Assembly: GCF_000765745.2 (NCBI RefSeq)
Contig: NZ_JRPC02000024.1
Span: 1-32,742 of the forward strand
Direction: 5' to 3'
DNA length: 32,742 nucleotides
DNA from: Helicobacter apodemus
GTDB taxonomy: Bacteria > Campylobacterota > Campylobacteria > Campylobacterales > Helicobacteraceae
Below are positions 16,009 through 23,982 of the stretch, piece after piece. Numbering within the stretch: the first letter of the stretch is position 1; the number at the start of each line of letters is the position of its first letter. Below the pieces are notes generated by a model. That model had not been told where the DNA came from. It searched no databases and saw nothing but the letters and a program-made list of their open reading frames with translations. A program made the translations under genes and the position numbers.

Positions 16009-16808
16009 AAAAAGAATTTTTTATTTGTGAATTAAGTGCCACAGAGACTAATGAAAATTTAGTGGAGCTAAAAGTGGCGGTTGTTGGGAAGTGGAGCGGA
16101 CACCACGCGGGTAATTTTGAAATTACAGAGCAATCCTTAAAAGAGATTAAAACAAACTTTGATAATCGCTTAGATGATTGCGTGATTGATTATGAACACA
16201 ACAGCTTAAATGGTTTAGAGAATCCTGCGGCAGGCTGGATTAAATCTTTAGATATTAGAGAAAACGCACTTTTTGCAAAAGTTTCTTGGAACAAAAAAGC
16301 AAAGGATTTTATCAAAAATGGCGAATACAAGTATCTTAGTCCCACCTTCCAAATGCACTATAAAGACCCAAGAAGCGGTTCAGATTGTGGTGTGTTTTTA
16401 CACTCTGTTGCCTTAACAAACACGCCCTTTTTAGATTCTTTGGGTGAGGTTAAGGCAAATTCAAATTTATTAGATCATAAAGGAGAAACAATGGAAAAAT
16501 TGGAAGCTTTGGAAGCTGAAAATAAGGCTTTAAAAGAGCAGTTAAAGGAAGTGCAAGAAACTCTTGCTAAGACCAATGAGAAAATGGCGTGTTCAGTTGT
16601 AGATTCCGCACTTGTAGCTTGTAAGATTACAGAGGGACAAAAGGAATGGGCTTTAAATTATGCAAAGTCAGACTTGCAAGGATTTAAGAGTTTCTTAGAT
16701 GCTACACAGCCTTTAAGCCAACCACAAAACAATCTTTTTGCAAACAGCAATGCAAAAAATACAACCACAACTGAAATTGATGTGGTGAAACTTACATTGG
16801 AATCATAA
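16005..16808 (+). CDS. I: Mu I-type head protease with C-terminal scaffold
   Basis: This 267-aa protein is the prohead protease of Mu-like phages. Residues about 1-150 form the protease domain (LDDCVIDYEHNSLNGL, GEYKYLSPTFQMHY, and SVALTNTPFLDSLGEV as in other GpI proteins). Residues about 163-267 form a scaffold with a coiled coil (EALEAENKALKEQLKEVQET). In Mu, gene Z (scaffold) is nested in I, and this gene also has an internal start. It overlaps the previous gene by 4 bases. Confidence 0.87.
   Translation: MKKEFFICELSATETNENLVELKVAVVGKWSGHHAGNFEITEQSLKEIKTNFDNRLDDCVIDYEHNSLNGLENPAAGWIKSLDIRENALFAKVSWNKKAKDFIKNGEYKYLSPTFQMHYKDPRSGSDCGVFLHSVALTNTPFLDSLGEVKANSNLLDHKGETMEKLEALEAENKALKEQLKEVQETLAKTNEKMACSVVDSALVACKITEGQKEWALNYAKSDLQGFKSFLDATQPLSQPQNNLFANSNAKNTTTTEIDVVKLTLES
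16491..16808 (+). CDS. Nested scaffold protein (Mu Z-like internal start)
   Basis: Inside the protease gene, AAAGGAG (16479-16485) lies five bases before an in-frame ATG at 16491. This is as strong as any gene start in the window. It would give a separate 105-aa scaffold identical to the C-terminus of the protease, starting MEKLEALEAENKALKEQ. Nested in-frame scaffolds are established for Mu (I/Z) and lambda (C/Nu3). Confidence 0.7.
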   Translation: MEKLEALEAENKALKEQLKEVQETLAKTNEKMACSVVDSALVACKITEGQKEWALNYAKSDLQGFKSFLDATQPLSQPQNNLFANSNAKNTTTTEIDVVKLTLES

Positions 16809-16819
16809 AGGAGATAAAG

Positions 16820-17158
16820 ATGGCAAATCCAATTTTTTATTCAAAAGGTAAAACGTTAGGTGATTTACTCATCAAAACACATTTAAGCATTAATGCTTCA
16901 TTTTCTGAAGCTACAGAGGACAATCCTGTAGGATTAGGAACAGCAGTAATTGTAGTAGCAGGAGAGAATGGAGGATATACTGCAACAAAAGCTCCTGCTA
17001 ACGAGGCAAATGGAATTTTATTGCAAAGTGTGAATAATTCAACAGATAGTGTGGGTGTTTTGATTGCAGGAGAGGTTAAAGAATCTTTTTATGAAGACGC
17101 ACAGTTTGACAAAGATTTACGCACTTCTTTGTTGCAAAATAAAATCGTATTAAGATAA
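16820..17158 (+). CDS. Head decoration protein (lambda gpD family)
   Basis: This 112-aa protein resembles the lambda D family, which binds the expanded capsid as trimers and stabilises it. The C-terminal half shows the family pattern: an Ala/Gly-rich VGVLIAGEVKESF strand, then a DKDLRTSLLQNKIVLR helix-strand end that parallels the end of lambda D. It lies between scaffold and major capsid genes, the same place as in lambda. Its use with a Mu-like protease is a mosaic feature. Confidence 0.7.
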   Translation: MANPIFYSKGKTLGDLLIKTHLSINASFSEATEDNPVGLGTAVIVVAGENGGYTATKAPANEANGILLQSVNNSTDSVGVLIAGEVKESFYEDAQFDKDLRTSLLQNKIVLR

Positions 17159-17167
17159 GGAGAGAGT

Positions 17168-18133
17168 ATGAGAACAAAACAAGCAATGGAGCTTTTTACC
17201 CTAGAAGCAATGCAGAAAATTATCGAACAAAAAAAAGCGATTGAAACACCATTTTTAAGTAAATATTTTAAAACACAAATCGGGCATATCTCCCCAAATG
17301 TGGCAATTCCAATTAAAAAAAGCGAGAATTTCATTCTCCATGCGATTTCCAAGAGCGCAAGTGCGGTTTTAAGTGAAGATAGTGAAGAGATTTTAATGAA
17401 GTTTGAAGTGCCAAGATTTGCACAAGAGGGAACCATTAATGCTACTGATTTAAATGAGTTAAAAAGTTTTGAAAATGGGGGTGATTTACCTAAAGCTTTA
17501 AGCCAAAAAATTGCTGAAATCATCACAAATCATAAAGAAAATTATGTTTTAACGCAAGAATTTATGGCAGTAGGAGCAGTCTTTGGGAGAGTTGTAGATG
17601 GCAAGGGAAATGTGCTTTTTGAGGTGGAAGTGAAAAATAAAGCAGGATTTAACGCACAAAAAACCCTACATAATTCTTTTGCAGAAGTTTATGATAGCTT
17701 CTCTAAAAATTTAGGCTATCACCCCGAATTTGATTTATATGTTAGCCGTGAGCTTTATGAGGAAATCCATAACAAAGCTACAGAAGAGGGACTATTTAAA
17801 ATCAATCAAGCTAAATTAGAGAAAAGTTCAATGCAAATTTATGGAATCAACATTATTCCCTATGTTGCAAGTTATAGAAATAAGAGCTCAAAAAGAGATG
17901 TGCAGTTCCTGTCTGGTAAAACAGGGATGGCAATTCCAAACACGCAAGGAATATTCCAATTACACTATTCAAGAGCACATCATACGCAAGCCTTAAACTT
18001 AAGTGCACAGAAATTCTTTGCAGCAAAGCCTGAGGAATTAGCACAAGGTAGGGGGTATTGCCTACACACAGAGAGCAATGTTTTACCCATTTGTGTGCGT
18101 CCTGATGCATTAGTAAAACTAGAATGGGCTTAA
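17168..18133 (+). CDS. Major capsid protein (lambda gpE family)
   Basis: This 321-aa protein fits the phage capsid E family (HK97 fold). Typical marks are the early LEAMQKIIEQKKAIETPFL segment, GRVVDGKGNVLFEVE, and the end QGRGYCLHTESNVLPICVRPDALVKLEWA. It follows the decoration gene by 9 bases. True Mu uses a gpT capsid; here the shell genes look lambda-like, while the protease upstream is of Mu type. Confidence 0.8.
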   Translation: MRTKQAMELFTLEAMQKIIEQKKAIETPFLSKYFKTQIGHISPNVAIPIKKSENFILHAISKSASAVLSEDSEEILMKFEVPRFAQEGTINATDLNELKSFENGGDLPKALSQKIAEIITNHKENYVLTQEFMAVGAVFGRVVDGKGNVLFEVEVKNKAGFNAQKTLHNSFAEVYDSFSKNLGYHPEFDLYVSRELYEEIHNKATEEGLFKINQAKLEKSSMQIYGINIIPYVASYRNKSSKRDVQFLSGKTGMAIPNTQGIFQLHYSRAHHTQALNLSAQKFFAAKPEELAQGRGYCLHTESNVLPICVRPDALVKLEWA

Positions 18134-18153
18134 AAAGGGCATAAAAGGCAAAA

Positions 18154-18179
18154 AGATACCTAAAGGGTATCTAACCCTT
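18154..18179 (+). terminator. Two overlapping hairpins after the capsid gene
   Basis: AGATACC (18154-18160) pairs with GGTATCT (18166-18172), while AAGGGT (18163-18168) can instead pair with ACCCTT (18174-18179). The two stems exclude each other and are followed by an A/T-rich run. This arrangement could cap capsid mRNA as a partial terminator. The rest of the 132-base gap to gene X is AT-rich with TTTTAAA motifs. Confidence 0.5.
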
Positions 18180-18265
18180 ATTTAAATTTTTTAAAAGGTT
18201 TTAAACGCATTTACAAGAAGCTTTAAAAGGTATAAGACTTTTTAAAAAACTTTCAAGGATAAGAT

Positions 18266-18508
18266 ATGGAAAAAATAAACCAAAATTTAAAAGAGGATTT
18301 AGAGAGCAAAGGACATATCTATATTGCTAAAGATGGAGAGAGACTAGATACTATTGTTTATCAATATTATGGAACTTTAGCACTTTTTTCTAAAGTTTTA
18401 AGCGCTAATCCTAACCTTACCCAAAAACCCATTTTAAATGCTGGAGATAGGGTTATTTTACCTTTTTTAGATACCAACATTAAAACGCTCGATGAGCTTT
18501 GGAGTTAA
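18266..18508 (+). CDS. X: Tail protein X (P2 gpX-like)
   Basis: This 80-aa protein matches the gpX family, a LysM-like tail completion protein: YIAKDGERLDTIVYQYYGTL and then NPILNAGDRVILP-like residues (QKPILNAGDRVILPFLDTN). In P2 it sits with head-completion and lysis genes; here it is embedded in the head operon, far from the other tail genes on the opposite strand. The start has AAGGA six bases upstream. Confidence 0.85.
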   Translation: MEKINQNLKEDLESKGHIYIAKDGERLDTIVYQYYGTLALFSKVLSANPNLTQKPILNAGDRVILPFLDTNIKTLDELWS

Positions 18509-18517
18509 GGATTTCAA

Positions 18518-19078
18518 GTGGAAGAAAAAGAAGAACTCAAGCAAACACTAAAAGAAGCAGCGCAAACAAACACAGATTTGCAAGAAGATAAGAATCTAAA
18601 AAATAATCAAGAAGAGGAACAACAAGAATTTTTAGAGGATGAGGATTCCTATCCCCCTAAAAAGATTGGACTTTCTTTTAAAAAACCAATAATTACTGAA
18701 TCGGAGTTAATCGATGAATTAGGCGTTAATGAGATTAGGGATTTAAGTGATATTCACGGGGAAGGAGTTTGGAATCGCTGTGTAATTGATGATTGTATCA
18801 AAGATGCAGAAAACCTTATTGCCTCTTTTTTCAAGCTACCTAGCAATCCTACCCCTTTTTTAAAAGATATTTGCACCAAGCTTACTATCGTCGAATTAAA
18901 AAGACGCAATTCTTATCCAAAAGAAGAACTAGACTCTATTAAGGCTGAAGCTTTAGAGTGGCTAGGCAAGATGGCAAAGGGGAAAATCCCAACGAGCCTA
19001 GAGGATAATTCTTACCCAAAAAATCGCTGTTTTATCCACAAGCAACACAAACTTGATTTAAAGAGGCTCTATGACTAA
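18518..19078 (+). CDS. Mu gp36-like protein (DUF1320 type)
   Basis: This 186-aa protein has an acidic, low-complexity N-terminus (residues about 1-50, rich in Glu/Gln/Asn) and a DUF1320-like domain (about 60-160: ITESELIDELGVNEIRDLSD, then a helical part with TKLTIVELKRRNSYP). In Mu the homologous gp36 lies near the head-tail joining genes. It starts at GTG 18518, with AAGG seven bases upstream. The acidic extension is unusual for the family. Confidence 0.65.
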   Translation: MEEKEELKQTLKEAAQTNTDLQEDKNLKNNQEEEQQEFLEDEDSYPPKKIGLSFKKPIITESELIDELGVNEIRDLSDIHGEGVWNRCVIDDCIKDAENLIASFFKLPSNPTPFLKDICTKLTIVELKRRNSYPKEELDSIKAEALEWLGKMAKGKIPTSLEDNSYPKNRCFIHKQHKLDLKRLYD

Positions 19079-19541
19079 AGATACACGCACTCTAGCCTTT
19101 GATTTATACTCTAAAGGTTATAGTATTGCCAAAATCGCAGAAATACTCCATAAAAATGTACGAACTATCGCTAATTATAAAACGAAGGAGTGGGATATGA
19201 AAAGAGCAGATTTTTTCACACAACTAAAAGGAGATAGGGGGGAAGTGTATCAAAGCTTTGTAGAGGAAATGTATTTAGCCATTAGAGAAATTAGAGAGAG
19301 CACTTTAAGTGCTAAAGATAAAGCCCAAGCCCTCTCTAAGCTAGGAGATTCCTTTGCTAAAATGAATAAGGTAGCCTCCTTAGAAGACCCTAAAACTTAT
19401 AGATTAAGCATAATTAAACGCACCCTAGAAACACTTTTAGAAGAGTTAAAACTTGCAGGTGAGAGTGAATGCCTAAAGGTTATTGTTAATTTGATTGAAA
19501 ATCACAGATTAACTGAAAAGCTCTCTTCTTTGGAGGGTTGA
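19071..19541 (+). CDS. Small terminase-like protein (DUF1804 type)
   Basis: This 156-aa protein begins with a helix-turn-helix (residues about 3-42, TLAFDLYSKGYSIAKIAEIL and RTIANYKTKEW), then a helical region. This is the layout of the DUF1804 family found in Mu-like phages beside the large terminase. A role in recognising the phage DNA end for packaging fits context. It overlaps the preceding gene by 8 bases, and its TGA overlaps the ATG of the large terminase by one base. Confidence 0.75.
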   Translation: MTKDTRTLAFDLYSKGYSIAKIAEILHKNVRTIANYKTKEWDMKRADFFTQLKGDRGEVYQSFVEEMYLAIREIRESTLSAKDKAQALSKLGDSFAKMNKVASLEDPKTYRLSIIKRTLETLLEELKLAGESECLKVIVNLIENHRLTEKLSSLEG

Positions 19542-21190
19542 TGTTTTCAAAAGCAGAATTGGAATCTTTTAAAGAATCCCTTAAAGAGAACATCAACCAT
19601 CAAGAGACTCTAACAAGAGCCGAATTTATTGCTTGGCTTCAAGATAAAAAACAAGAATTAAAAAACCAAATTTCTAGTGATGTAACACTTAAAAGCGAGC
19701 AGAGGGAACAGAGAAAGCAGAGGGCAAACAAAGATTTTCTTTATTTTGCAAAAACCTACTTTCCCCATTATTTCACTCTTAAGGGGCAGAGTGCCTTGCA
19801 TTTGGACTTAGCAAAGACTTTTGAAGTAATTGCACAAGGCAATGGGGGCGGAGCTTATGCCTATGCTGCTCCAAGAGCGAATGCTAAGACAACCTATGTA
19901 GCCCAACTCTTTCCATTATGGTGTATTTGTTTTAAATTTAAAACTTTTATTGTAGAGATTTCAGACGCTGTGGAATTGGTAGAGGGGAATTTAGAAGCGA
20001 TTAAAGCAGAATTAGAGGGAAATGCTAATTTGGCTTTTGATTTTCCAGAGGCTTGTGGCATTAGCGATTCTTGGAAAGTAGGAGAGTTTGTTACAAGAAA
20101 TGGGGTTAAGCTTAAAGCCTTTGGGAGTGGGAAGCGACTAAGAGGGGTTAAGTTTGGGGCATTGCGACCTGATTTGTGTATCTTAGATGATTTAGAAAAT
20201 GATACCAACGTCCGCTCTAAAGAGCAAAGGGATAAATTAGAATCTTGGTTAGATTCTGCGGTTATGAATTTAGGAGACGTTACCCACTCTATGGATGTGC
20301 TCTATATTGGAACGATACTACATTATGATTCTGTGCTAAACCGCAAACTCTCACTAGGCTTTTGGCATCCAAAAAAATTTAAAAGCATTATAAAATTCCC
20401 CAATCGTATGGATTTATGGGATTGCTTTAACACACTTTATCTAAGAGATTCCAAAGTTGCAGAGGATTTTTATAAGAAACATACCAAAGCAATGGAAAAA
20501 GGAGCAGAGCTTCTTTGGGGAGAAGCTCTAAATTTAAAAAAGCTAATGGAAATTAGAGCCCAAAACCCAAGAGCTTTTGCTAAAGAGCAACAAAATGAAC
20601 CTAACATAGAAACCCAAACTTTCAAGCCTGAAAACTTCCATTTTTATGAAAGATTGCCTAAGAAGTTTGATCTTATAACCCTGTTTTTAGACCCCGCTTG
20701 CGCTCGTAAAAATTCTGATTTTACTGCTTTGTGTGTGCTTGGAGTTTTTGAGGAAAAAACTTATGTGCTAGAGGCAGTGGGTGGGATTTTTAAGACCAAA
20801 GAGGTTACAAAAAAATTCTTAGATCTTTACAAAAAATACAATCCCAATAAAGCCGCCCTTGAAACAAACTTTGGTGGGGATTTTTTAAAAGACTATATCA
20901 AAAAAGAGGCTTTAAGCAAGGGAATTAATATTCACATCAAAGCTATAACAAACACGCAAAACAAAGAAGAGCGTATAGAGAAATTAGAGATCCCCATTGA
21001 AGATGGAGAAATTCTTTTTCACAAGAGCCAAACCTTACTCCTAGAGCAACTAGAACAATTCCCCGATGGCAAAAATGATGATTTACCAGATGCTTTGCAA
21101 GGAGCGTATGCTCTTTTAAAATTCAAAAAGAAAAACAAGAGGCTTATAGACTATACACTTTTAAAGCCTAAAAGGAGCTTTCGATTATGA
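19541..21190 (+). CDS. Large terminase subunit (Mu gp28-like)
   Basis: This 549-aa packaging motor has a P-loop ATPase domain with a deviant Walker A around residues 110-118 (APRANAKTT) and a Walker B LCILDDLEND at about 212-221. The C-terminal RNase H-like nuclease has acidic residues in LFLDPACARKNSDF, a central LETNFGGDF and the final DDLPDALQGA. It cuts and pumps phage DNA into proheads. I place the start at ATG 19541, overlapping the previous stop; a TTG one codon earlier is possible. Confidence 0.9.
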   Translation: MFSKAELESFKESLKENINHQETLTRAEFIAWLQDKKQELKNQISSDVTLKSEQREQRKQRANKDFLYFAKTYFPHYFTLKGQSALHLDLAKTFEVIAQGNGGGAYAYAAPRANAKTTYVAQLFPLWCICFKFKTFIVEISDAVELVEGNLEAIKAELEGNANLAFDFPEACGISDSWKVGEFVTRNGVKLKAFGSGKRLRGVKFGALRPDLCILDDLENDTNVRSKEQRDKLESWLDSAVMNLGDVTHSMDVLYIGTILHYDSVLNRKLSLGFWHPKKFKSIIKFPNRMDLWDCFNTLYLRDSKVAEDFYKKHTKAMEKGAELLWGEALNLKKLMEIRAQNPRAFAKEQQNEPNIETQTFKPENFHFYERLPKKFDLITLFLDPACARKNSDFTALCVLGVFEEKTYVLEAVGGIFKTKEVTKKFLDLYKKYNPNKAALETNFGGDFLKDYIKKEALSKGINIHIKAITNTQNKEERIEKLEIPIEDGEILFHKSQTLLLEQLEQFPDGKNDDLPDALQGAYALLKFKKKNKRLIDYTLLKPKRSFRL

Positions 21191-22545
21191 CAAAAAATTT
21201 TCTATCCCACAATACCCTTATTGCAGAATTACTAAATACCCCTTACCAAAAACCTTTAAGCCGCAAAGATATTGCGATAATTATGGGGGATTTAATAGTT
21301 AGCCAAAGCACACTCTCAAGAAAGGCTCATATTGAAAAAAAGGAAGTGATTATTTCTACAAAAAATACAAAATACCAAGAAATTCTTAGGAGTGTATTTC
21401 ACGCTTCTATTATCTCACAAATCCTAGAGACCTTCCTTTATGGGATTAATGTGTTTGAGATTAATTGGGAGAGGAAAGGGGGGCTTCTTGTTCCTAGCCT
21501 TGTAGGCAGAGATTTTCAAGAATTTAAGTTTAACAATGAGGGTAAGTTAGTCTTTTTAGGGAATGGAGGAGAGGAGGAAATTCCACCTTTTAAAGTAGTA
21601 TATGGAATTTATAACCAAAGCTTCCGTGTCCCCTATGGAGAATCTACATTGCGGCATTTATACTTTAGTGTGAATATTAAAAATGCGGGATTAGATTTTT
21701 GGATAAGGTTTTTAGAAAAATTTGGAGAGCCTTGGGCTATTGCAAAAACTGATGATGACCCGCAAAGTTTAGCTTATGAAGTCTCTAATATGCTAAATGG
21801 CTCAACAGCTGTTATTGACAAAGAAGAGGAGATAGAGCTAATCCAGCCTAGCGCAAAGAGTGATTTTAAAGACTTAATACAATATTGTGATAGCCAAATC
21901 ACTCGTTTTATCTTAGGGGGGAACTTAACAGGTGAAGTCAAGGAAGGAAGCCTTGCAGCAGCACAAGCTCATAATGAGATTAGAAGTGAGATTGCTCTAA
22001 GTGATGAGCGTATTTTATGCTATGTTTGCAATCGTGTGATTAGCTTTTTTAAAGAACTCAATGGCATAAAAGAGGAAATTACCTTTTCACTCTTTAACGA
22101 AGATGAACCAAAACTAGAACTTGCTAATAGGGATAAGACTATCTATGAAATGGGATTCCAACCCACCCAAGAGTATATAGAAAAGACCTACAATATAAAG
22201 ACTACAGCGCTAATAAAAGAGCAAGAATTAAGTGCAGAGAATTACTCTACTACAAAAAAAGGAGAGAAAGATTTTAAACCTTTTAAAAATGCCTTAAATA
22301 CTCCTTTAATCCCTTTTAAATTACCCTTAAATAAAAATATAGCTTTTGATGAGATTGATAATTGGATAGAGAATCTAAAGCTTAAAGACTTAGATTTACA
22401 ATCCCTATTAGAAAATGCTAAGAGCTTTGAGGAAGTTTTGAGCGCCATAGAAAAATCTTTGCAGGGAGAGGATTTAGAAATAGCAGAGGCTCTTTTAGCT
22501 AAAGCCATAATGAACGCACAAATCTATGGGGCAATCAATGGTTAG
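21187..22545 (+). CDS. Portal protein (Mu gp29-like, DUF935)
   Basis: This 452-aa protein matches the DUF935 portal family. The N-terminal part, FLYGINVFEINWERKGGLLV, GRDFQEFKF and RVPYGESTLRHLYF, is characteristic, as is FGEPWAIAKTDDD. Portals form the dodecameric DNA gate at one capsid vertex. It overlaps the terminase by 4 bases (ATGA) and the gp30-like gene by several bases. The C-terminal ~100 residues are charged and helical. Confidence 0.9.
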   Translation: MTKNFLSHNTLIAELLNTPYQKPLSRKDIAIIMGDLIVSQSTLSRKAHIEKKEVIISTKNTKYQEILRSVFHASIISQILETFLYGINVFEINWERKGGLLVPSLVGRDFQEFKFNNEGKLVFLGNGGEEEIPPFKVVYGIYNQSFRVPYGESTLRHLYFSVNIKNAGLDFWIRFLEKFGEPWAIAKTDDDPQSLAYEVSNMLNGSTAVIDKEEEIELIQPSAKSDFKDLIQYCDSQITRFILGGNLTGEVKEGSLAAAQAHNEIRSEIALSDERILCYVCNRVISFFKELNGIKEEITFSLFNEDEPKLELANRDKTIYEMGFQPTQEYIEKTYNIKTTALIKEQELSAENYSTTKKGEKDFKPFKNALNTPLIPFKLPLNKNIAFDEIDNWIENLKLKDLDLQSLLENAKSFEEVLSAIEKSLQGEDLEIAEALLAKAIMNAQIYGAING

Positions 22546-23764
22546 CTTTGATTTTAATCTCCCACCAGAGGAAAACATAAAAGCCTTAAAAGCAAAGAAA
22601 CCCAAACTTAGCTTTAATTATGACGAGGTTATGCACGAAGCACACTTAAAGGCTTTTACCATTGCTAAAGTAACCAAACTAGATCTATTAAGTGATATTC
22701 AAGATTCTTTGCTTAAAGCTCAAAGTGAGGGCAAAAGCTTTGAAGTTTGGAAAAAAGAGATTAAACCCACCTTAGCGAAAAAGGGTTGGTTAGGCAAGGT
22801 AGAAGTAATCAATGATAAAACAGGAGAGAGCAAAACGATTAATGTTAATAATACAAGATTAAAGAAAATCTATAACACCAATATGCGAAGTGCAAACGCA
22901 CAAGGTAGAGCTAAAGCACAATACGCACTAGAAGGTGAGATTTATCTAAGGTATATTGCACTCCAAGATGGATTGACTAGACCAAGTCATTTAAAAATGC
23001 AAGGCATTACCTTACATAGAGATGACCCCTTTTGGAAAACAAATTATCCACCTAATGGTTGGAATTGTAGATGTGTAGTAAGGGCTTATAGTAAAGAAGA
23101 GTGTGAAAGAGAAGGCTTTAGTATTTCACAAACACCTCCTCTTCCTATTGCAAGTAAGGATTGGAGCTATGATAAGAGAGGATTAAATAAAGATGAGAGC
23201 CTAGATTCTATTTTACAAACAAAGTTAGAGAAGTTTAAAAAGAATCCTAATAAGAGTGTATTTGTGGAAAGCTTAAAAAAGATTCCAAATGCTGCGCTTA
23301 AAAAGACTTGGGAAACTAGCTTAAATGCAATGATTGATGAAGTATTGGTGAAAGGTAATAAGGCTTATCCTGCTGCCTATGTGCAAGTAGGTAAGATAAG
23401 CCCAAAAATACAGAGCTTTTTAGAAAGAACACTAGGCTTAAAGTTTGAGGATTACTATTTAATCTTATCAAAAAATAATCTACTCCATGCTTCACCTACA
23501 AGAAAAGCAACCTATAATCAAGCCTTAAGAATAGAGGAGTTTAGAGAGATTGTCAATGTGCTTGAAGAGGAAAAAGAAGTGTATTGGGATAAGGATTCTT
23601 TAATTTACTTTTTTGAGGATAAAGAGGATAAAACAAAGATAAATAAGATTGTTGTAACACCAAATTACAAGATTAAACGCTTTGGAAAAACAAATGTGAT
23701 TGTAACGCTTAGTAAAATTGATAAATACAGCAAAGACAGCAAAAAATATAAAGAGATAAAATGA
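22538..23764 (+). CDS. Head morphogenesis protein (Mu gp30-like) with C-terminal nuclease-like domain
   Basis: Residues about 1-235 form the Mu F/gp30 minor head domain: LPPEENIKALKAKKP at the start, the NMRSANAQGRAKAQYAL helix, RYIALQDGLTRPSH and the NGWNCRCVVRAYS motif. Residues about 245-408 are an extra domain (AAYVQVGKISPKIQ, NLLHASPTRK, then a beta-rich end IVVTPNYKIKRFG) resembling the phage barnase-EndoU-ColicinE5/D-RelE-like (PBECR) nucleases. Such fusions are known in head proteins and may be injected as toxins. The ATG at 22538 is chosen because MVSFDFNLPPEE is the usual start; the ATG at 22526 is also open. Confidence 0.82.
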   Translation: MVSFDFNLPPEENIKALKAKKPKLSFNYDEVMHEAHLKAFTIAKVTKLDLLSDIQDSLLKAQSEGKSFEVWKKEIKPTLAKKGWLGKVEVINDKTGESKTINVNNTRLKKIYNTNMRSANAQGRAKAQYALEGEIYLRYIALQDGLTRPSHLKMQGITLHRDDPFWKTNYPPNGWNCRCVVRAYSKEECEREGFSISQTPPLPIASKDWSYDKRGLNKDESLDSILQTKLEKFKKNPNKSVFVESLKKIPNAALKKTWETSLNAMIDEVLVKGNKAYPAAYVQVGKISPKIQSFLERTLGLKFEDYYLILSKNNLLHASPTRKATYNQALRIEEFREIVNVLEEEKEVYWDKDSLIYFFEDKEDKTKINKIVVTPNYKIKRFGKTNVIVTLSKIDKYSKDSKKYKEIK

Positions 23765-23771
23765 ATACCAG

Positions 23772-23850
23772 ACGAATAGGTGGGAGTTGAACCCACAATC
23801 CCCACTCTTGATAGAGTGTCCAGACTACCTCATTGCTGCCATCTATTCGC
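23772..23850 (-). tRNA. tRNA-like element (degenerate tRNA) antisense to the head operon
   Basis: On the minus strand, CGAATAG pairs perfectly with CTATTCG (7-bp acceptor; one more G-U pair is possible). A perfect T arm follows the rules: GTGGG, loop TTCAACT, CCCAC, directly joined to the acceptor strand. A D-loop-like GGTA lies between GGC and GTC (3 bp). The anticodon stem CACTC/GAGTG is perfect, but its loop, TATCAA, has six bases, not seven. No CCA is encoded. It is therefore either a decayed tRNA or a tRNA mimic. It lies in the 120-base gap between the gp30-like gene and a 31-aa gene. Confidence 0.6.
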
Positions 23851-23884
23851 CCAATATGAATATTCTACCACAAAGGAGGAAAAA

Positions 23885-23980
23885 ATGCAAAAGAAAATTT
23901 GCCATTTGGATTTGTTAAAGCAGTGTTGTAATTCCGATAAAAATATGGTGGTTAGCATAATGAAACTATATATGGATTGA
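23885..23980 (+). CDS. 31-aa peptide with a strong ribosome site before gpG
   Basis: The ATG at 23885 has AAAGGAGGA (23872-23880) just upstream, one of the best ribosome sites in the window. It encodes a 31-residue peptide with three cysteines (MQKKICHLDLLKQCC...). The stop at 23978-23980 is two bases before the likely gpG ATG (23983), which itself has a weak site, so the peptide probably serves to couple translation of gpG. No family is recognised. Mu has a small Com regulator with cysteines, but I see no real similarity. Confidence 0.6.
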   Translation: MQKKICHLDLLKQCCNSDKNMVVSIMKLYMD

Positions 23981-23982
23981 TT

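Noticed and set aside
23780-23980. 66-codon plus-strand frame starting GVEPTIPTLDR
   Set aside because: Its first third is the antisense of the tRNA-like element, a common source of false frames; only the last 31 codons, with their own ribosome site, are kept.
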